From contig NZ_QYUO01000001.1 of assembly GCF_003591035.1 (NCBI RefSeq), forward strand, positions 1,550,001 through 1,614,000: 64,000 nucleotides of DNA, given 5' to 3'. Positions 1 through 8,597 of the stretch are shown in pieces. The DNA comes from Noviherbaspirillum saxi. GTDB lineage: Bacteria; Pseudomonadota; Gammaproteobacteria; Burkholderiales; Burkholderiaceae_D. The translations under genes were made by a program, and so were the position numbers. How positions within the stretch are numbered: the first letter of the stretch is position 1; each line of letters starts with the position of its first letter. Below the pieces are notes generated by a model that was not told the origin of the DNA, did not search any database, and saw only the letters and a list, made by a program, of their open reading frames with translations.

Positions 1-820
1 GTGCGGCTTTCGAGCCGACGGTGTTGGCTTCGCGGTTGAGTTCCTGCATCATGAAATCGAGCCGTTTGCCGACCTGGCCGCCTTTTTTGAGGATATGGCG
101 GGTTTCCGACAGGTGAGTGGACAGGCGGGACAATTCTTCAGCTACGTCGATTCGGATACCGTACAGCGTGACTTCCTGCCGGATGCGCTCCAGCGCTTCC
201 TCGCGCGACAATGTGGCCGGCATGGCCGCGCCGTTCTGGGTTGCCAGGCCGAGCGCTTCCATCATGCGGTCGATCGCTTTTTGCTGGAATTGTGCGATTG
301 CCTGCGGAATCATCGGTGTGAGCCGCGCCACAATCGCTTCCAGGTCATTGATGCGTGATATCAGCATGGCTTGCAGCGCGGCGCCTTCGCGCGCACGGCT
401 TTCGATAAATGCGTCGAGTGCCGCCGACACTACGGCCTGCACGTCGGCCTGCAAGGCGTCGTGGACGATTTCGCCATCCTCGATCACGCCTGGCCAGCGC
501 AGGAGTTCATTGACGGTAAGCGCGGGTGCATCGGCGAACCGGTTTTTGATTTCCGATTGCATTTTTGCTAATGATTCGAGTACGCTTGCGTTCAGGTTCT
601 GTGGCGTACCGGCCGCGGATTTGCGTCCGAAGCTCACACGGCATTCGACCTTGCCGCGGCTGATGCGGGCCATGATGGCCTCACGCAATGCAGGTTCGAC
701 TGCGCGCAGATCGTCGTTGATGCGAAATTGCAGATCAAGAAAACGCGAATTGACGCTCTTGAGTTCGACGGTCAGTGTTCCGGCGCTACTTTCGCGTGTG
801 GCGACCGCGTATCCGGTCAT
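1..820 (-). CDS. yicC: YicC family endoribonuclease-like protein (3' end cut by window)
   Basis: Reading the minus strand from the ATG at 820-818 gives a protein beginning MTGYAVATRES that stays open to the window edge (about 273 codons). The N-terminal MTGY(A/G) start and the conserved end region (EELSRLSTHL, then GKRLDFMMQELNREANT) are typical of YicC, a family of about 290 residues linked to RNA turnover in E. coli. About 15-20 C-terminal residues lie outside the window. It runs away from the kinase gene at 906, so the 85-bp gap between them must hold divergent promoters. Family assignment is confident; the precise biochemical role in this organism is not. Confidence 0.9.
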   Translation of the reverse strand, partial: MTGYAVATRESSAGTLTVELKSVNSRFLDLQFRINDDLRAVEPALREAIMARISRGKVECRVSFGRKSAAGTPQNLNASVLESLAKMQSEIKNRFADAPALTVNELLRWPGVIEDGEIVHDALQADVQAVVSAALDAFIESRAREGAALQAMLISRINDLEAIVARLTPMIPQAIAQFQQKAIDRMMEALGLATQNGAAMPATLSREEALERIRQEVTLYGIRIDVAEELSRLSTHLSETRHILKKGGQVGKRLDFMMQELNREANTVGSKAA

Positions 821-905
821 GCTCGAAATAGTCAAGGTTCAGCCCTTATGCTTTACAAAACAGTGATTTATCAAGACAATCCCAAGTACATTCTGTAAGG
901 ACGAC

Positions 906-1910
906 ATGGCTTCGCAAAACAACGCTCCGCTGCCAGATGGGCTGGAAATTGCTGGATATCGCATTGTAAAGAAGATTGCGTCCGGCGGGTTCAGTATCGT
1001 TTACCTGGCATACGACGAAGACGGCAATGCCGTCGCCATCAAGGAGTACTTGCCTAGCTCTCTGGCGCTGCGTCAGCCGGGCGAACTGGTACCCGCCATC
1101 TCAGCCGACAACCTTCCTGTGTTTCGCATCGGCCTCAAGTGCTTTTTCGAAGAGGGGCGCGCGCTCGCGCGCATTTCGCATCCCAATGTCGTCAGCGTCG
1201 TCAATTTTTTCCGGGCCAACGATACAGTCTACATGGTGATGGCATATGAATCCGGGCGTTCGCTGCAGGATCACATCCTGCGCCGTCGCGAAAAAGGCGA
1301 GCGGCCGCTGGTATCGGAACGTTTCATCCGCAAGATGTTCAATCAGGTGATGAACGGTTTGCGCGAGGTACATGCGAACAAGCTGCTGCACCTCGATCTC
1401 AAGCCCGCCAATATTTATCTGCGCATGGACGGCACACCCATCCTGCTCGATTTCGGCGCGGCGCGGCAAACGCTCAAGACCGATCTTCCCAAGCTGTATC
1501 CGATGTACACGCCTGGCTTTGCGCCACCCGAGCTCTATGCCAAGAGCGCCAACCTCGGACCCTGGACCGACATCTATAGCATCGGTGCTTCCATCTTCGC
1601 ATGCATGGTGGGAGCGCCGCCGCAGCCGGCTGACCAGCGCAAGGTCAACGACAAGATGGAAGACCATTTCCGCAAGCTGGAAAGCATTTATTCGCGCGAG
1701 CTGATACAGGTCATCCGCTGGAGTTTGCGCATCGATCCGCTGGAACGGCCGCAAAGCGTGTTCGCCCTGCAGAAGGCGCTGCGCGAACCGGTGCCCGAGC
1801 AGAAGGAAGCGGACTTCGTCGAAAAGGTCTCCGCCAGACTGCGCGGATTCTTCAGCGGCTTCGGCAAAACCACCCAGGTCGGCAACACCACGACCCAGAA
1901 CACGCAATAG
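906..1910 (+). CDS. Hanks-type serine/threonine protein kinase
   Basis: A 334-residue soluble protein kinase. The kinase fold runs from about residue 18 to 290: glycine-rich loop IASGGFSIVY (24-33), ATP-binding Lys46 in AVAIKEYLP, catalytic loop HLDLKPANI with Asp164, and DFG at 182-184. All catalytic residues are present, so it should be active. There is no transmembrane segment or sensor domain; the short tail after residue 310 is rich in Thr/Gln/Asn and could be autophosphorylated. The start has a good ribosome site (AAGGA). A PP2C phosphatase begins 9 bp downstream, so the two probably form a kinase/phosphatase switch. Substrates cannot be inferred. Confidence 0.93.
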   Translation: MASQNNAPLPDGLEIAGYRIVKKIASGGFSIVYLAYDEDGNAVAIKEYLPSSLALRQPGELVPAISADNLPVFRIGLKCFFEEGRALARISHPNVVSVVNFFRANDTVYMVMAYESGRSLQDHILRRREKGERPLVSERFIRKMFNQVMNGLREVHANKLLHLDLKPANIYLRMDGTPILLDFGAARQTLKTDLPKLYPMYTPGFAPPELYAKSANLGPWTDIYSIGASIFACMVGAPPQPADQRKVNDKMEDHFRKLESIYSRELIQVIRWSLRIDPLERPQSVFALQKALREPVPEQKEADFVEKVSARLRGFFSGFGKTTQVGNTTTQNTQ

Positions 1911-1919
1911 GCGGCCAGC

Positions 1920-2852
1920 ATGCGATTCTCCGTATACCAGGAAAGCCATATCGGCGGCCGCCGCAACAACCAGGATCGGATGGGGTACAGCTTTACCCGC
2001 GACGCGCTGCTGCTGCTGCTCGCCGACGGCATGGGCGGTCATATACAGGGTGAGATGGCCGCAACGATTTCGCTGCAGACCATCGGCACCCTGTTTCAGC
2101 AAAATGCCAAGCCTTACGTCAAGAAGCCGGAGAAATTCCTCGAAGAGAGCTTCTTTGCCGCGCATCGCGAAATCCATCGCTATCGTGCGATCAACAATCT
2201 GCCTGAAACACCGCGCACCACGATCGTCGCTTGCCTGATCCAGCATAACAATGCCTACTGGGCGCACTGCGGTGATTCGCGACTCTACTGGATGCGCTCG
2301 GGCCAGATCCTGTCGCGTACCCGCGACCACTCGCGTATCGAAACCCTGATCGCTCAGGGAAAGGTCGATCCCTCCGAACGCGATACCCACCCCGAGCGCA
2401 ACAAGCTGTTCAACTGTTTGGGTGCGCCGAACATGCCCATCGTGGAGATGTCGCGCCGGGCCAGCCTGCAGGCGGGTGATGTCATTCTTCTGTGTTCGGA
2501 TGGTCTCTGGTCAGTTCTGCCCGATCATGTTCTGGCGCAGAGTCTGCATCAGAACACGGTCGTGCGTGCTGTGCCCGATCTGCTTGCGACAGCAGTCGGC
2601 ATCGCCGGCAAGACAAGCGACAATGTCACGGCACTGGCGATGATGTGGGAGGGCGCGAGCGTGCTCCAGGATTCGCCGAACACTATTGCCACGCATACCC
2701 TGCCGATCGACAGTGTCACGACCACCATCCAGGCGCCGCGCCATGCCGACCTTGAGCAGGCCGATATCTTCAACGACTCGGAAATCGAAAAGGCAATTGA
2801 AGAAATTCGCGGGGCCATCGAAAAAACCTCCCGCATCACATCCAAAAATTAA
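1920..2852 (+). CDS. PP2C-family serine/threonine phosphatase
   Basis: A 310-residue metal-dependent phosphatase (PPM/PP2C). Visible family motifs are RNNQDR near the N-terminus (the usual NED site is NQD here), the metal-binding DGMGGH (36-41), GDSR near residue 120, SDGLW near 193 and SDNVTAL near 233. The last 60 residues are a non-catalytic tail with predicted helix. The gene lies 9 bp after the kinase gene and 9 bp before rph, so all three are likely co-transcribed. It probably reverses the phosphorylation made by the neighbouring kinase (inference from context). Confidence 0.93.
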   Translation: MRFSVYQESHIGGRRNNQDRMGYSFTRDALLLLLADGMGGHIQGEMAATISLQTIGTLFQQNAKPYVKKPEKFLEESFFAAHREIHRYRAINNLPETPRTTIVACLIQHNNAYWAHCGDSRLYWMRSGQILSRTRDHSRIETLIAQGKVDPSERDTHPERNKLFNCLGAPNMPIVEMSRRASLQAGDVILLCSDGLWSVLPDHVLAQSLHQNTVVRAVPDLLATAVGIAGKTSDNVTALAMMWEGASVLQDSPNTIATHTLPIDSVTTTIQAPRHADLEQADIFNDSEIEKAIEEIRGAIEKTSRITSKN

Positions 2853-2861
2853 GGTTGTCTT

Positions 2862-3596
2862 ATGTCGTTTGAAAACCGCCCGAGCGGGCGTGCAAGCAAT
2901 GACTTGCGCAGTATTCGCATCATCCGCCAATACACCAGGCATGCCGAAGGATCGGTCTTGATCGAGTTCGGCGACACCAAGGTGATCTGCACCGCCAGCA
3001 TCGAAGAAAAGGTACCCGGCTTCCTGAAGGGTAAAGGGCAGGGCTGGATGACGGCCGAATACGGCATGCTGCCGCGATCGACCCACACGCGCATGGACCG
3101 TGAAGCCGCCAAGGGCAAACAATCGGGGCGCACCCAGGAAATCCAGCGCCTGATCGGACGCTCGCTGCGCGCGGCGTTCGACCTGCAAGCATTCGGCGAA
3201 CGGACGCTCCATCTGGATTGCGATGTCATCCAGGCCGATGGCGGCACGCGCACCGCATCGATCACCGGCGCCATGGTGGCTGCTTATGATGCAGTCAGCA
3301 AGCTGGCGCAAGCCGGACTGATTCCCGCCATCCCGATCAAGCATTTTGTCGCTGCGGTATCGGTCGGCGTGTTCCGTGGCTTGCCGGTACTCGATCTCGA
3401 TTACATCGAAGACGCCGACTGCGACACCGACATGAATGTTGTGATGACCGATGCCGGCCATTTCGTTGAAGTACAAGGGACTGCGGAAGGCGAAGCCTTC
3501 GATCGTGCAACGATGAACCGATTGCTCGATCTCGCCGAGCATGGCATTGCGGAACTCGTGCGCTTGCAAAAGGCTGCACTCGAACTTCCGCAGTAA
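2862..3596 (+). CDS. rph: Ribonuclease PH
   Basis: A 244-residue phosphorolytic 3'-5' exoribonuclease that trims tRNA 3' ends. The N-terminus [11 protein letters not shown] and the blocks [44 protein letters not shown] and [17 protein letters not shown] are diagnostic, and the C-terminal part ([19 protein letters not shown]) is complete. Length matches the family (about 238-245). AAGG lies just before the ATG. The chain rph-rdgB-hemW is a conserved order in Burkholderiales. Confidence 0.97.
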   Translation: MSFENRPSGRASNDLRSIRIIRQYTRHAEGSVLIEFGDTKVICTASIEEKVPGFLKGKGQGWMTAEYGMLPRSTHTRMDREAAKGKQSGRTQEIQRLIGRSLRAAFDLQAFGERTLHLDCDVIQADGGTRTASITGAMVAAYDAVSKLAQAGLIPAIPIKHFVAAVSVGVFRGLPVLDLDYIEDADCDTDMNVVMTDAGHFVEVQGTAEGEAFDRATMNRLLDLAEHGIAELVRLQKAALELPQ

Positions 3597-3655
3597 TCTT
3601 TACCGACTTTACACAGCATGGCGTGCCAGGCGGCGCGCCATGCTCATTTTTATTC

Positions 3656-4240
3656 ATGACAAAAACATTAATTCTCGCTTCAAACAACGCGGGCAAGCTG
3701 AAAGAGTTTGGCCAGATGCTGGCGCCGCTTGGCTTCGATGTACGTCCGCAAGGCGAATTCAACGTGCCCGAAGCGGAAGAACCGCATCCTACCTTCATTG
3801 AGAATGCGCTTGCAAAAGCGCGGCATGCGGCTCGACTGACCGGGTTGCCGGCGCTTGCCGACGACTCCGGCATCTGCGCCAACGCGCTTGGCGGCGCTCC
3901 CGGCGTGTATTCCGCCCGGTACGCAGGCGAACCCAAGTCCGATGCACGCAACAACGAGAAACTGATCGCGGACCTCGCTGCACAGGGCGACAAATCGGCC
4001 TACTATTACTGTGTGCTGGTGCTGGTCCGTCATGCCGACGACCCGCAGCCCGTCATCGCCGAAGGCCGCTGGAACGGGGAAGTGATTGCCGATCCGCGCG
4101 GGCAGGGCGGCTTCGGCTACGATCCATACTTTCTGCTGCCCGAACTCGGCAAGACGGCCGCCGAGTTAAGTGCCGAAGAGAAAAACCGCTTGTCTCATCG
4201 AGGACAGGCGCTGCGTGTATTGGTAGAGAAATTACGATGA
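3656..4240 (+). CDS. rdgB: XTP/dITP diphosphatase (RdgB/HAM1 family)
   Basis: Removes non-canonical purine nucleotides (XTP, dITP) from the pool by hydrolysis to the monophosphate. I chose the ATG at 3656 because it gives the family start MTKTLILASNNAGKLKEF; an in-frame extension to 3623 adds non-conserved residues. Family blocks seen are FIENALAKARHAA, ADDSGI, GGFGYDPYF and LSHRGQAL. The 194-residue product is the usual length. Its stop overlaps the hemW start by four bases (ATGA), indicating translational coupling. Confidence 0.96.
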   Translation: MTKTLILASNNAGKLKEFGQMLAPLGFDVRPQGEFNVPEAEEPHPTFIENALAKARHAARLTGLPALADDSGICANALGGAPGVYSARYAGEPKSDARNNEKLIADLAAQGDKSAYYYCVLVLVRHADDPQPVIAEGRWNGEVIADPRGQGGFGYDPYFLLPELGKTAAELSAEEKNRLSHRGQALRVLVEKLR

Positions 4241-5475
4241 TTCCCATCAAGCCTGTGGGCGCTGCCGTAGCGGCTGGAAGTACAGCATCGCCGGTCGATG
4301 TCGCCAACGCCTTCTTGCGGCCCGGTGCCTTGCAATTGAGCGCGCTGCCGCCCTTGTCGCTCTATGTGCATTTTCCGTGGTGTGTCAGGAAATGCCCATA
4401 TTGCGATTTCAATTCGCATGAAGTGCGCGGGGGTTTTCCCGAGGAAGCCTATCTCGCCGCCGTGCGCAGCGATCTGGAAAGCGCCTTGCCGCTGATCTGG
4501 GGTCGCAAGATCTACACGATCTTCATCGGCGGCGGAACACCCAGCCTGATGTCGGCGGCAGGACTCGATCGCCTGATGTCGGACATCCGCACCTTGCTGC
4601 CACTGGACGGCGCGGCCGAAGTCACGATGGAAGCCAATCCCGGCACCTTTGAAGCGGACAAGTTCCGCTCATACCGGGCCAGCGGCATCAACCGCCTGTC
4701 GATCGGTATCCAGAGTTTCAATGCGCGGCATCTGCATGCACTGGGGCGCATCCACGATGCCGACGAGGCGCGCAAGGCGGTCGAAATTGCCCATGCCAAT
4801 TTCGACAACTTCAATCTCGACCTGATGTTTGCATTGCCTTCGCAAACCCTGGAGGAAGCACAGACCGATGTTTCCACGGCCATTGCGTTCGCGCCGCCGC
4901 ATTTGTCGCTGTATCACCTGACATTGGAGCCGAATACCTATTTCGCCAAGCATCCTCCGGTGGTGCCGGATGACGATAGCAGCGCCGAAATGCAGGACAT
5001 GATCTTTGCGCAAACCAAGGCTGCCGGCTATGGACATTACGAAGTGTCAGCCTATGCGCAGGCAGGCAGGCAGGCGCGGCACAATCTGAACTACTGGCAA
5101 TTCGGCGATTATCTGGGAATAGGGGCGGGCGCGCATTCCAAGATTTCGTTTCCGCACAGGATAGTGCGCCAGATGCGCTACAAGCAGCCCAAAGCCTATA
5201 TGGAACAGGTGCAGGCGGGCAGGCCGATCCAGGAAGAATTCGAGCTGGAGCGCGAGGATCTCGGTTTCGAGTTCATGCTCAATGCCTTGCGCCTGACCGA
5301 GGGCTTCGACGTCAATCTGTTTGCAGAACGCACGGGACTGAGCATTAATGCAATCGAGAAATCCTTGAACCTTGCCGAAACCAAGGGCTTGCTGTATCGC
5401 GATCACCGGATAATCCGGCCGACCGAACTCGGCGGACGTTTCTTGAATGATTTGCAGCAGATCTTTCTGAACTAA
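4237..5475 (+). CDS. hemW: Radical SAM heme chaperone HemW
   Basis: A 412-residue radical SAM protein. The [4Fe-4S] motif is CVRKCPYC (Cys49, Cys53, Cys56) preceded by YVHFPW. The fourth cysteine typical of true coproporphyrinogen dehydrogenase HemN (CxC) is replaced by Asp-Phe, which marks it as HemW, a heme-binding protein that passes heme to respiratory enzymes. GGGTPSL and MEANPGT follow at the expected spacing. It starts inside the last codons of rdgB. Many databases label this family oxygen-independent coproporphyrinogen III oxidase, which is probably wrong for this form. Confidence 0.94.
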   Translation: MIPIKPVGAAVAAGSTASPVDVANAFLRPGALQLSALPPLSLYVHFPWCVRKCPYCDFNSHEVRGGFPEEAYLAAVRSDLESALPLIWGRKIYTIFIGGGTPSLMSAAGLDRLMSDIRTLLPLDGAAEVTMEANPGTFEADKFRSYRASGINRLSIGIQSFNARHLHALGRIHDADEARKAVEIAHANFDNFNLDLMFALPSQTLEEAQTDVSTAIAFAPPHLSLYHLTLEPNTYFAKHPPVVPDDDSSAEMQDMIFAQTKAAGYGHYEVSAYAQAGRQARHNLNYWQFGDYLGIGAGAHSKISFPHRIVRQMRYKQPKAYMEQVQAGRPIQEEFELEREDLGFEFMLNALRLTEGFDVNLFAERTGLSINAIEKSLNLAETKGLLYRDHRIIRPTELGGRFLNDLQQIFLN

Positions 5476-5512
5476 ATCACTTTCGGGGTTCGGCAAGCGG
5501 CGTCGACTTAGG

Positions 5513-5518
5513 TATAAT
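5513..5518 (+). promoter_or_regulatory. Probable -10 box of the tRNA-Ser promoter
   Basis: A perfect TATAAT lies 85 bp before the mature tRNA 5' end, in the gap after hemW. The -35 region (TTCGGC at 5489, spacing 18) is poor. The match to sigma-70 is by eye only. Confidence 0.5.
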
Positions 5519-5602
5519 TCGCATTCCGGAAACGTTGACCTGCCGTTGCTCTGATTATTTTGTGACAAGGAGCCAGCCGCAGTCGGCAGCGTCGAGGACC
5601 AA

Positions 5603-5692
5603 GGAGGTTTGGGTGAGTGGTTTAAACCAGCAGTCTTGAAAACTGCCGACGGGGTGACCCGTCCGTGAGTTCGAATCTCACAGCCTCCGCCA
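5603..5692 (+). tRNA. tRNA-Ser (anticodon UGA)
   Basis: The 90-nt sequence folds as a class II tRNA. The acceptor stem is GGAGGTT with AGCCTCC (one G-U pair), the anticodon stem GCAGT/ACTGC encloses the loop CTTGAAA (anticodon TGA), a long variable arm follows (GACGGGG..CCCGTC), and the T-arm contains TTCGAAT. Discriminator G is followed by an encoded CCA. It reads UCA and probably other UCN codons. Confidence 0.97.
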
Positions 5693-5701
5693 GAACATGA
5701 A

Positions 5702-5732
5702 GCAAAACGGCCCCATTCGGGGCCGTTTTGCT
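5702..5732 (+). terminator. Rho-independent terminator after tRNA-Ser
   Basis: A perfect 13-bp stem (GCAAAACGGCCCC with its complement) with loop ATTC, ending in TTTTGCTTT. It begins 10 bp after the tRNA CCA end. Confidence 0.9.
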
Positions 5733-5847
5733 TTCCGGACGCGACATGGCCGATAACGCGTTTCTGCAAAATCACGTATCCTTCACGCCAATTCATCCGC
5801 CGCCCAGCGTCTTCTGGAACACGGCTTCCCTTGCTTTCAGGTCTTCC

Positions 5848-6744
5848 ATGAATCGTCAACTGACGCTGCCCACCGCGTTGATGCTTGTTGTGCCCCCATT
5901 ACTTTGGGCCGGCAATGCGATTGTCGGCCGCCTGTTCCATGAAGTGGTCCCGCCGCTCATGCTGAATTTTCTCCGCTGGGCTATCGCGTTTGTCATCTTG
6001 CTGCCGCTTGCCATATCGATTTTCCGGCCGGGAAGCGGGTTGTGGCAGCATCGGGCCCGTCTTTCCATTCTGGGGCTATTAGGTATCGGCCTGTACAACG
6101 CGCTGCAATATCTCGCACTGCAGACCTCGACGCCGATCAATGTCACCCTGGTCGCGGCCAGCATGCCGGTCTGGATGCTGCTGATAGGATCCCTGTTCTT
6201 TCAATCCAAGGTCACGCGCAAGCAGGTGATCGGCGCCGCATTTTCAATTGCTGGCGTGCTGCTGGTGCTGAGCCGGGGCGAACTCGCCCAATTGCTGGCG
6301 TTGCGCCTGGTGGCTGGCGATGTGTTCATGATCCTGGCGACGATCGCGTGGTCGCTGTACAGCTGGCTGCTGACACGTTCGGAAATGCCGGATAGCTTGC
6401 GCGGACACTGGGCTGCATTTCTGCTGGCACAGGTCAGTTTTGGCGTCGTATGGTCGGGGGCTTTTGCGGCCGGAGAATGGGCGGTGACGGGCCGTGAAAT
6501 CACCTGGAGCTGGCAATTGGCAGCGGCATTGCTGTACGTTGCGATTGGTCCGGCGGTGTTGGCGTTCCGTTGCTGGGGTGTCGGTGTGCAACGCGTCGGA
6601 CCCAATGTTGCGGGATTTTTCAGTAATCTGACGCCACTATTCGCCGCGCTGATGTCTTCCGCTTTTCTTGGGGAAATGCCTCACCTTTATCATGTGATTG
6701 CATTTGCCTTGATCGTCTCGGGGATCGTGCTGTCCGCGCGTTGA
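5848..6744 (+). CDS. EamA/DMT-family transporter
   Basis: An inner-membrane permease of 298 residues with ten hydrophobic segments in two EamA repeats of five, the usual architecture of drug/metabolite transporters. The first repeat begins LMLVVPPLLWAGNAIVGR and the second SLYSWLLTRSEMPD. I start at the ATG at 5848 (MNRQLTLPTA); the open frame extends 40 codons further up but would cover the tRNA terminator region. The substrate cannot be predicted. Confidence 0.88.
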   Translation: MNRQLTLPTALMLVVPPLLWAGNAIVGRLFHEVVPPLMLNFLRWAIAFVILLPLAISIFRPGSGLWQHRARLSILGLLGIGLYNALQYLALQTSTPINVTLVAASMPVWMLLIGSLFFQSKVTRKQVIGAAFSIAGVLLVLSRGELAQLLALRLVAGDVFMILATIAWSLYSWLLTRSEMPDSLRGHWAAFLLAQVSFGVVWSGAFAAGEWAVTGREITWSWQLAAALLYVAIGPAVLAFRCWGVGVQRVGPNVAGFFSNLTPLFAALMSSAFLGEMPHLYHVIAFALIVSGIVLSAR

Positions 6745-6848
6745 AAGCGCCGGCTTATGTTCTCCTGAAATCGGGGAAATGAACTTGACGCTGCAGGCCA
6801 AGGAAGCGCGAGCGCGACGCCTTGCCCCGCCCGGCATGAATGGTGCGT

Positions 6849-7079
6849 TCAGGCCTTGTCTTTCGAAGGGCGATTTTTCAGATAGGAGTAACGCGGTTGC
6901 TGCTCCTCGCGTGTGGGAGGCAAGTCAGCGTATTCCTGTTCCTCGATCACATCCACGTACTGGCTGCCATCAAGCGGGCGACCTGCATAGGGGCTAGCCG
7001 GAGTCTTGGCGGCTTCCGTGACATTGACTTCTTTAGGCGGCACGTTCTTGTCCTGCGATGGCGGAGTCTCTTTTTGCAT
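6849..7079 (-). CDS. Small hydrophilic hypothetical protein
   Basis: A 76-residue charged protein rich in Pro, Glu and Lys (begins MQKETPPSQDK, ends NRPSKDKA), without membrane segments or a recognisable domain. The ATG at 7079 is preferred over the upstream ATG at 7100 because AGGAAG sits six bases before it. It precedes no obvious partner; the HTH-like gene at 7165 is divided from it by 85 bp on the same strand. I do not recognise the family. Confidence 0.55.
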   Translation of the reverse strand: MQKETPPSQDKNVPPKEVNVTEAAKTPASPYAGRPLDGSQYVDVIEEQEYADLPPTREEQQPRYSYLKNRPSKDKA

Positions 7080-7164
7080 GGCATCTTCCTTTCGTGACAA
7101 GTATTAGATGTCATTGCACTCGCAGGGTTCGCAGGTAGCCGCATGAAAATTTCTGAACCGCAGC

Positions 7165-7443
7165 TTAGGACTTGAGGAATCGCATGACCCCGTCTTTCTG
7201 CAGTACATCTCCCCAAGACTCGATGTGGTAGATCTCTCCTACTTTGTGCAGGACCACACCGAACTGTTCCCGCAGGCGCAGAATGTCGGTATCGATCGTC
7301 TCCCGGTTCTGGCTGGTAAGATCTGCTATTGCCGAGACAGTTGGGCGTTCAAGCAAGTCTATCGCGGATAGCAAGACGAATAGCTTGCGTGCGTCATGAT
7401 CCGGATATTGCGGTACGCCAAACTGGTTCTTGGGGTAGCTCAT
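7165..7443 (-). CDS. Small winged-helix-like putative DNA-binding protein
   Basis: A 92-residue protein. Residues 20-75 read as helix (ARKLFVLLSAIDLLE), helix-turn-helix (TVSAIADLTSQNRETIDTDILRLREQ) and a short wing (FGVVLHKVGEIYHIE), the pattern of a compact winged helix. This points to a small transcription factor or DNA-binding protein, but no named family is certain. It is on the same strand as the small gene at 6849-7079, and the MITE-like element lies upstream of it. Confidence 0.65.
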   Translation of the reverse strand: MSYPKNQFGVPQYPDHDARKLFVLLSAIDLLERPTVSAIADLTSQNRETIDTDILRLREQFGVVLHKVGEIYHIESWGDVLQKDGVMRFLKS

Positions 7444-7521
7444 CGGACACCTCGCATTAGTATTGGGTTACGACCTGGCGAAGACAGATTGCGGATTACC
7501 GGCATTTCATTTCAACGGATG

Positions 7522-7685
7522 CTAGTGTAGTGTTTCACTCTTCTTGAGACATAAAAGTGCGTCTTTCACACCGACTCTTCGTTGCACATCCTCGCAATAG
7601 CTCGCTATTGCTGCGGTGTGCGCCTCGATTCGCCGCGAAATCCATCACTTTTATAAGTCTCAATCTACGTGAAACACTACACTAG
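7522..7685. mobile_element. MITE-like element A, 164 bp, 17-bp perfect terminal inverted repeats
   Basis: The ends CTAGTGTAGTGTTTCAC (7522-7538) and its exact reverse complement (7669-7685) bound the element. A second nested inverted repeat follows (TTGAGAC-ATAAAAGTG at about 7543-7559 with CACTTTTATAAGTCTCAA at about 7645-7662). The centre (7579-7630) carries CAATAGCTCGCTATTG, also found at 33314. No transposase is encoded, so it would be non-autonomous. The right end overlaps the stop codon of the gene at 7682. Confidence 0.8.
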
Positions 7686-8311
7686 GTCAGGCTGTCGTCC
7701 TGCGCCCTGAACGCTTCGGATTTGGCGCGTGCGGCTTCACGTGTCATGACATTGAGACTGACAAGGATTGCGCCTGCTCCTTCGATGCGGCCGACGGCCT
7801 TGTCGTCACCCAGATGCCGGCGCGCCTTTTCCGTACGGGCGACCAATTCACGAAAAGCTTCATGCAAGGCTCCGTAAGTGCGCTTGGTGACTACCACATG
7901 CCCCGCATCGGCAATTTCCTTGGGATCTTTGGCATAGTGAATCAGCAATTCTTCGATCCGCCGTGCCCGCGCGCGCGACAGTCCAAGCTCTATGGATAAT
8001 CGCTGCGCGACTTCTTCTGCGGAATCCGATGCATCGACGCCAGTCTTGCCAAAATGTACGAGTTCGAACCCATGCGGACGCAGCCCGGTCATCAGTTTTT
8101 CCAGTGCATCGATAGTGCGGATTTCCTTGACGTCATGTTCATTCACGACGGTTTCGCGTACGCTGCTCACCATGCGATCGCCAAGCCACTGTTCGAATGC
8201 AGGAGGCAAGGTGCCAGGACGGCAACGCAACCAGTCAATGGACATTTTCTTGTGCTCCTCAACGAGAAGAGCATGCTCCTGATCGTTGAGCGTAAGTGTG
8301 ACGGAACGCAT
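7682..8311 (-). CDS. Hypothetical protein, 209 aa
   Basis: A soluble, mostly helical protein that I do not recognise. It starts MRSVTLTLNDQEHALLVEEH and has a middle part with RIEELLIHYAKDPKEIADAGH and a basic C-terminal helix (RTEKARRHLGDD). There are no signal peptide, membrane segments or cysteine motifs. Its TAG stop (7682-7684) lies inside the right terminal repeat of MITE-like element A, so the element may have set or altered the C-terminus. The 286 bp between this gene and the SDR gene at 8598 must hold both divergent promoters. Confidence 0.7.
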   Translation of the reverse strand: MRSVTLTLNDQEHALLVEEHKKMSIDWLRCRPGTLPPAFEQWLGDRMVSSVRETVVNEHDVKEIRTIDALEKLMTGLRPHGFELVHFGKTGVDASDSAEEVAQRLSIELGLSRARARRIEELLIHYAKDPKEIADAGHVVVTKRTYGALHEAFRELVARTEKARRHLGDDKAVGRIEGAGAILVSLNVMTREAARAKSEAFRAQDDSLT

Positions 8312-8597
8312 TTATCTATACACCTGATTAAAAATACTGGACGGCCGCAGTATATCGGCATCTGCTTGCGTTATCAGTTCCCTGACTGTCGAATGTCGCG
8401 GCGCGCAAGAGCGCTGCCGGGTATTTGCCGATTGTACTTTTCACAGATGCACGCGAGTGAAAAAACGCGCATGCATCTGGTAAAAATTGCCGTTCGCATT
8501 ATTTCTAATTACTTCTATTATGTCCTTGCAGGTTTGGCAACCGCTTTTGATGCGGGCATGGATTTCGCTGATAGCGAAAGCGGAAAGGAGTGTCCTG

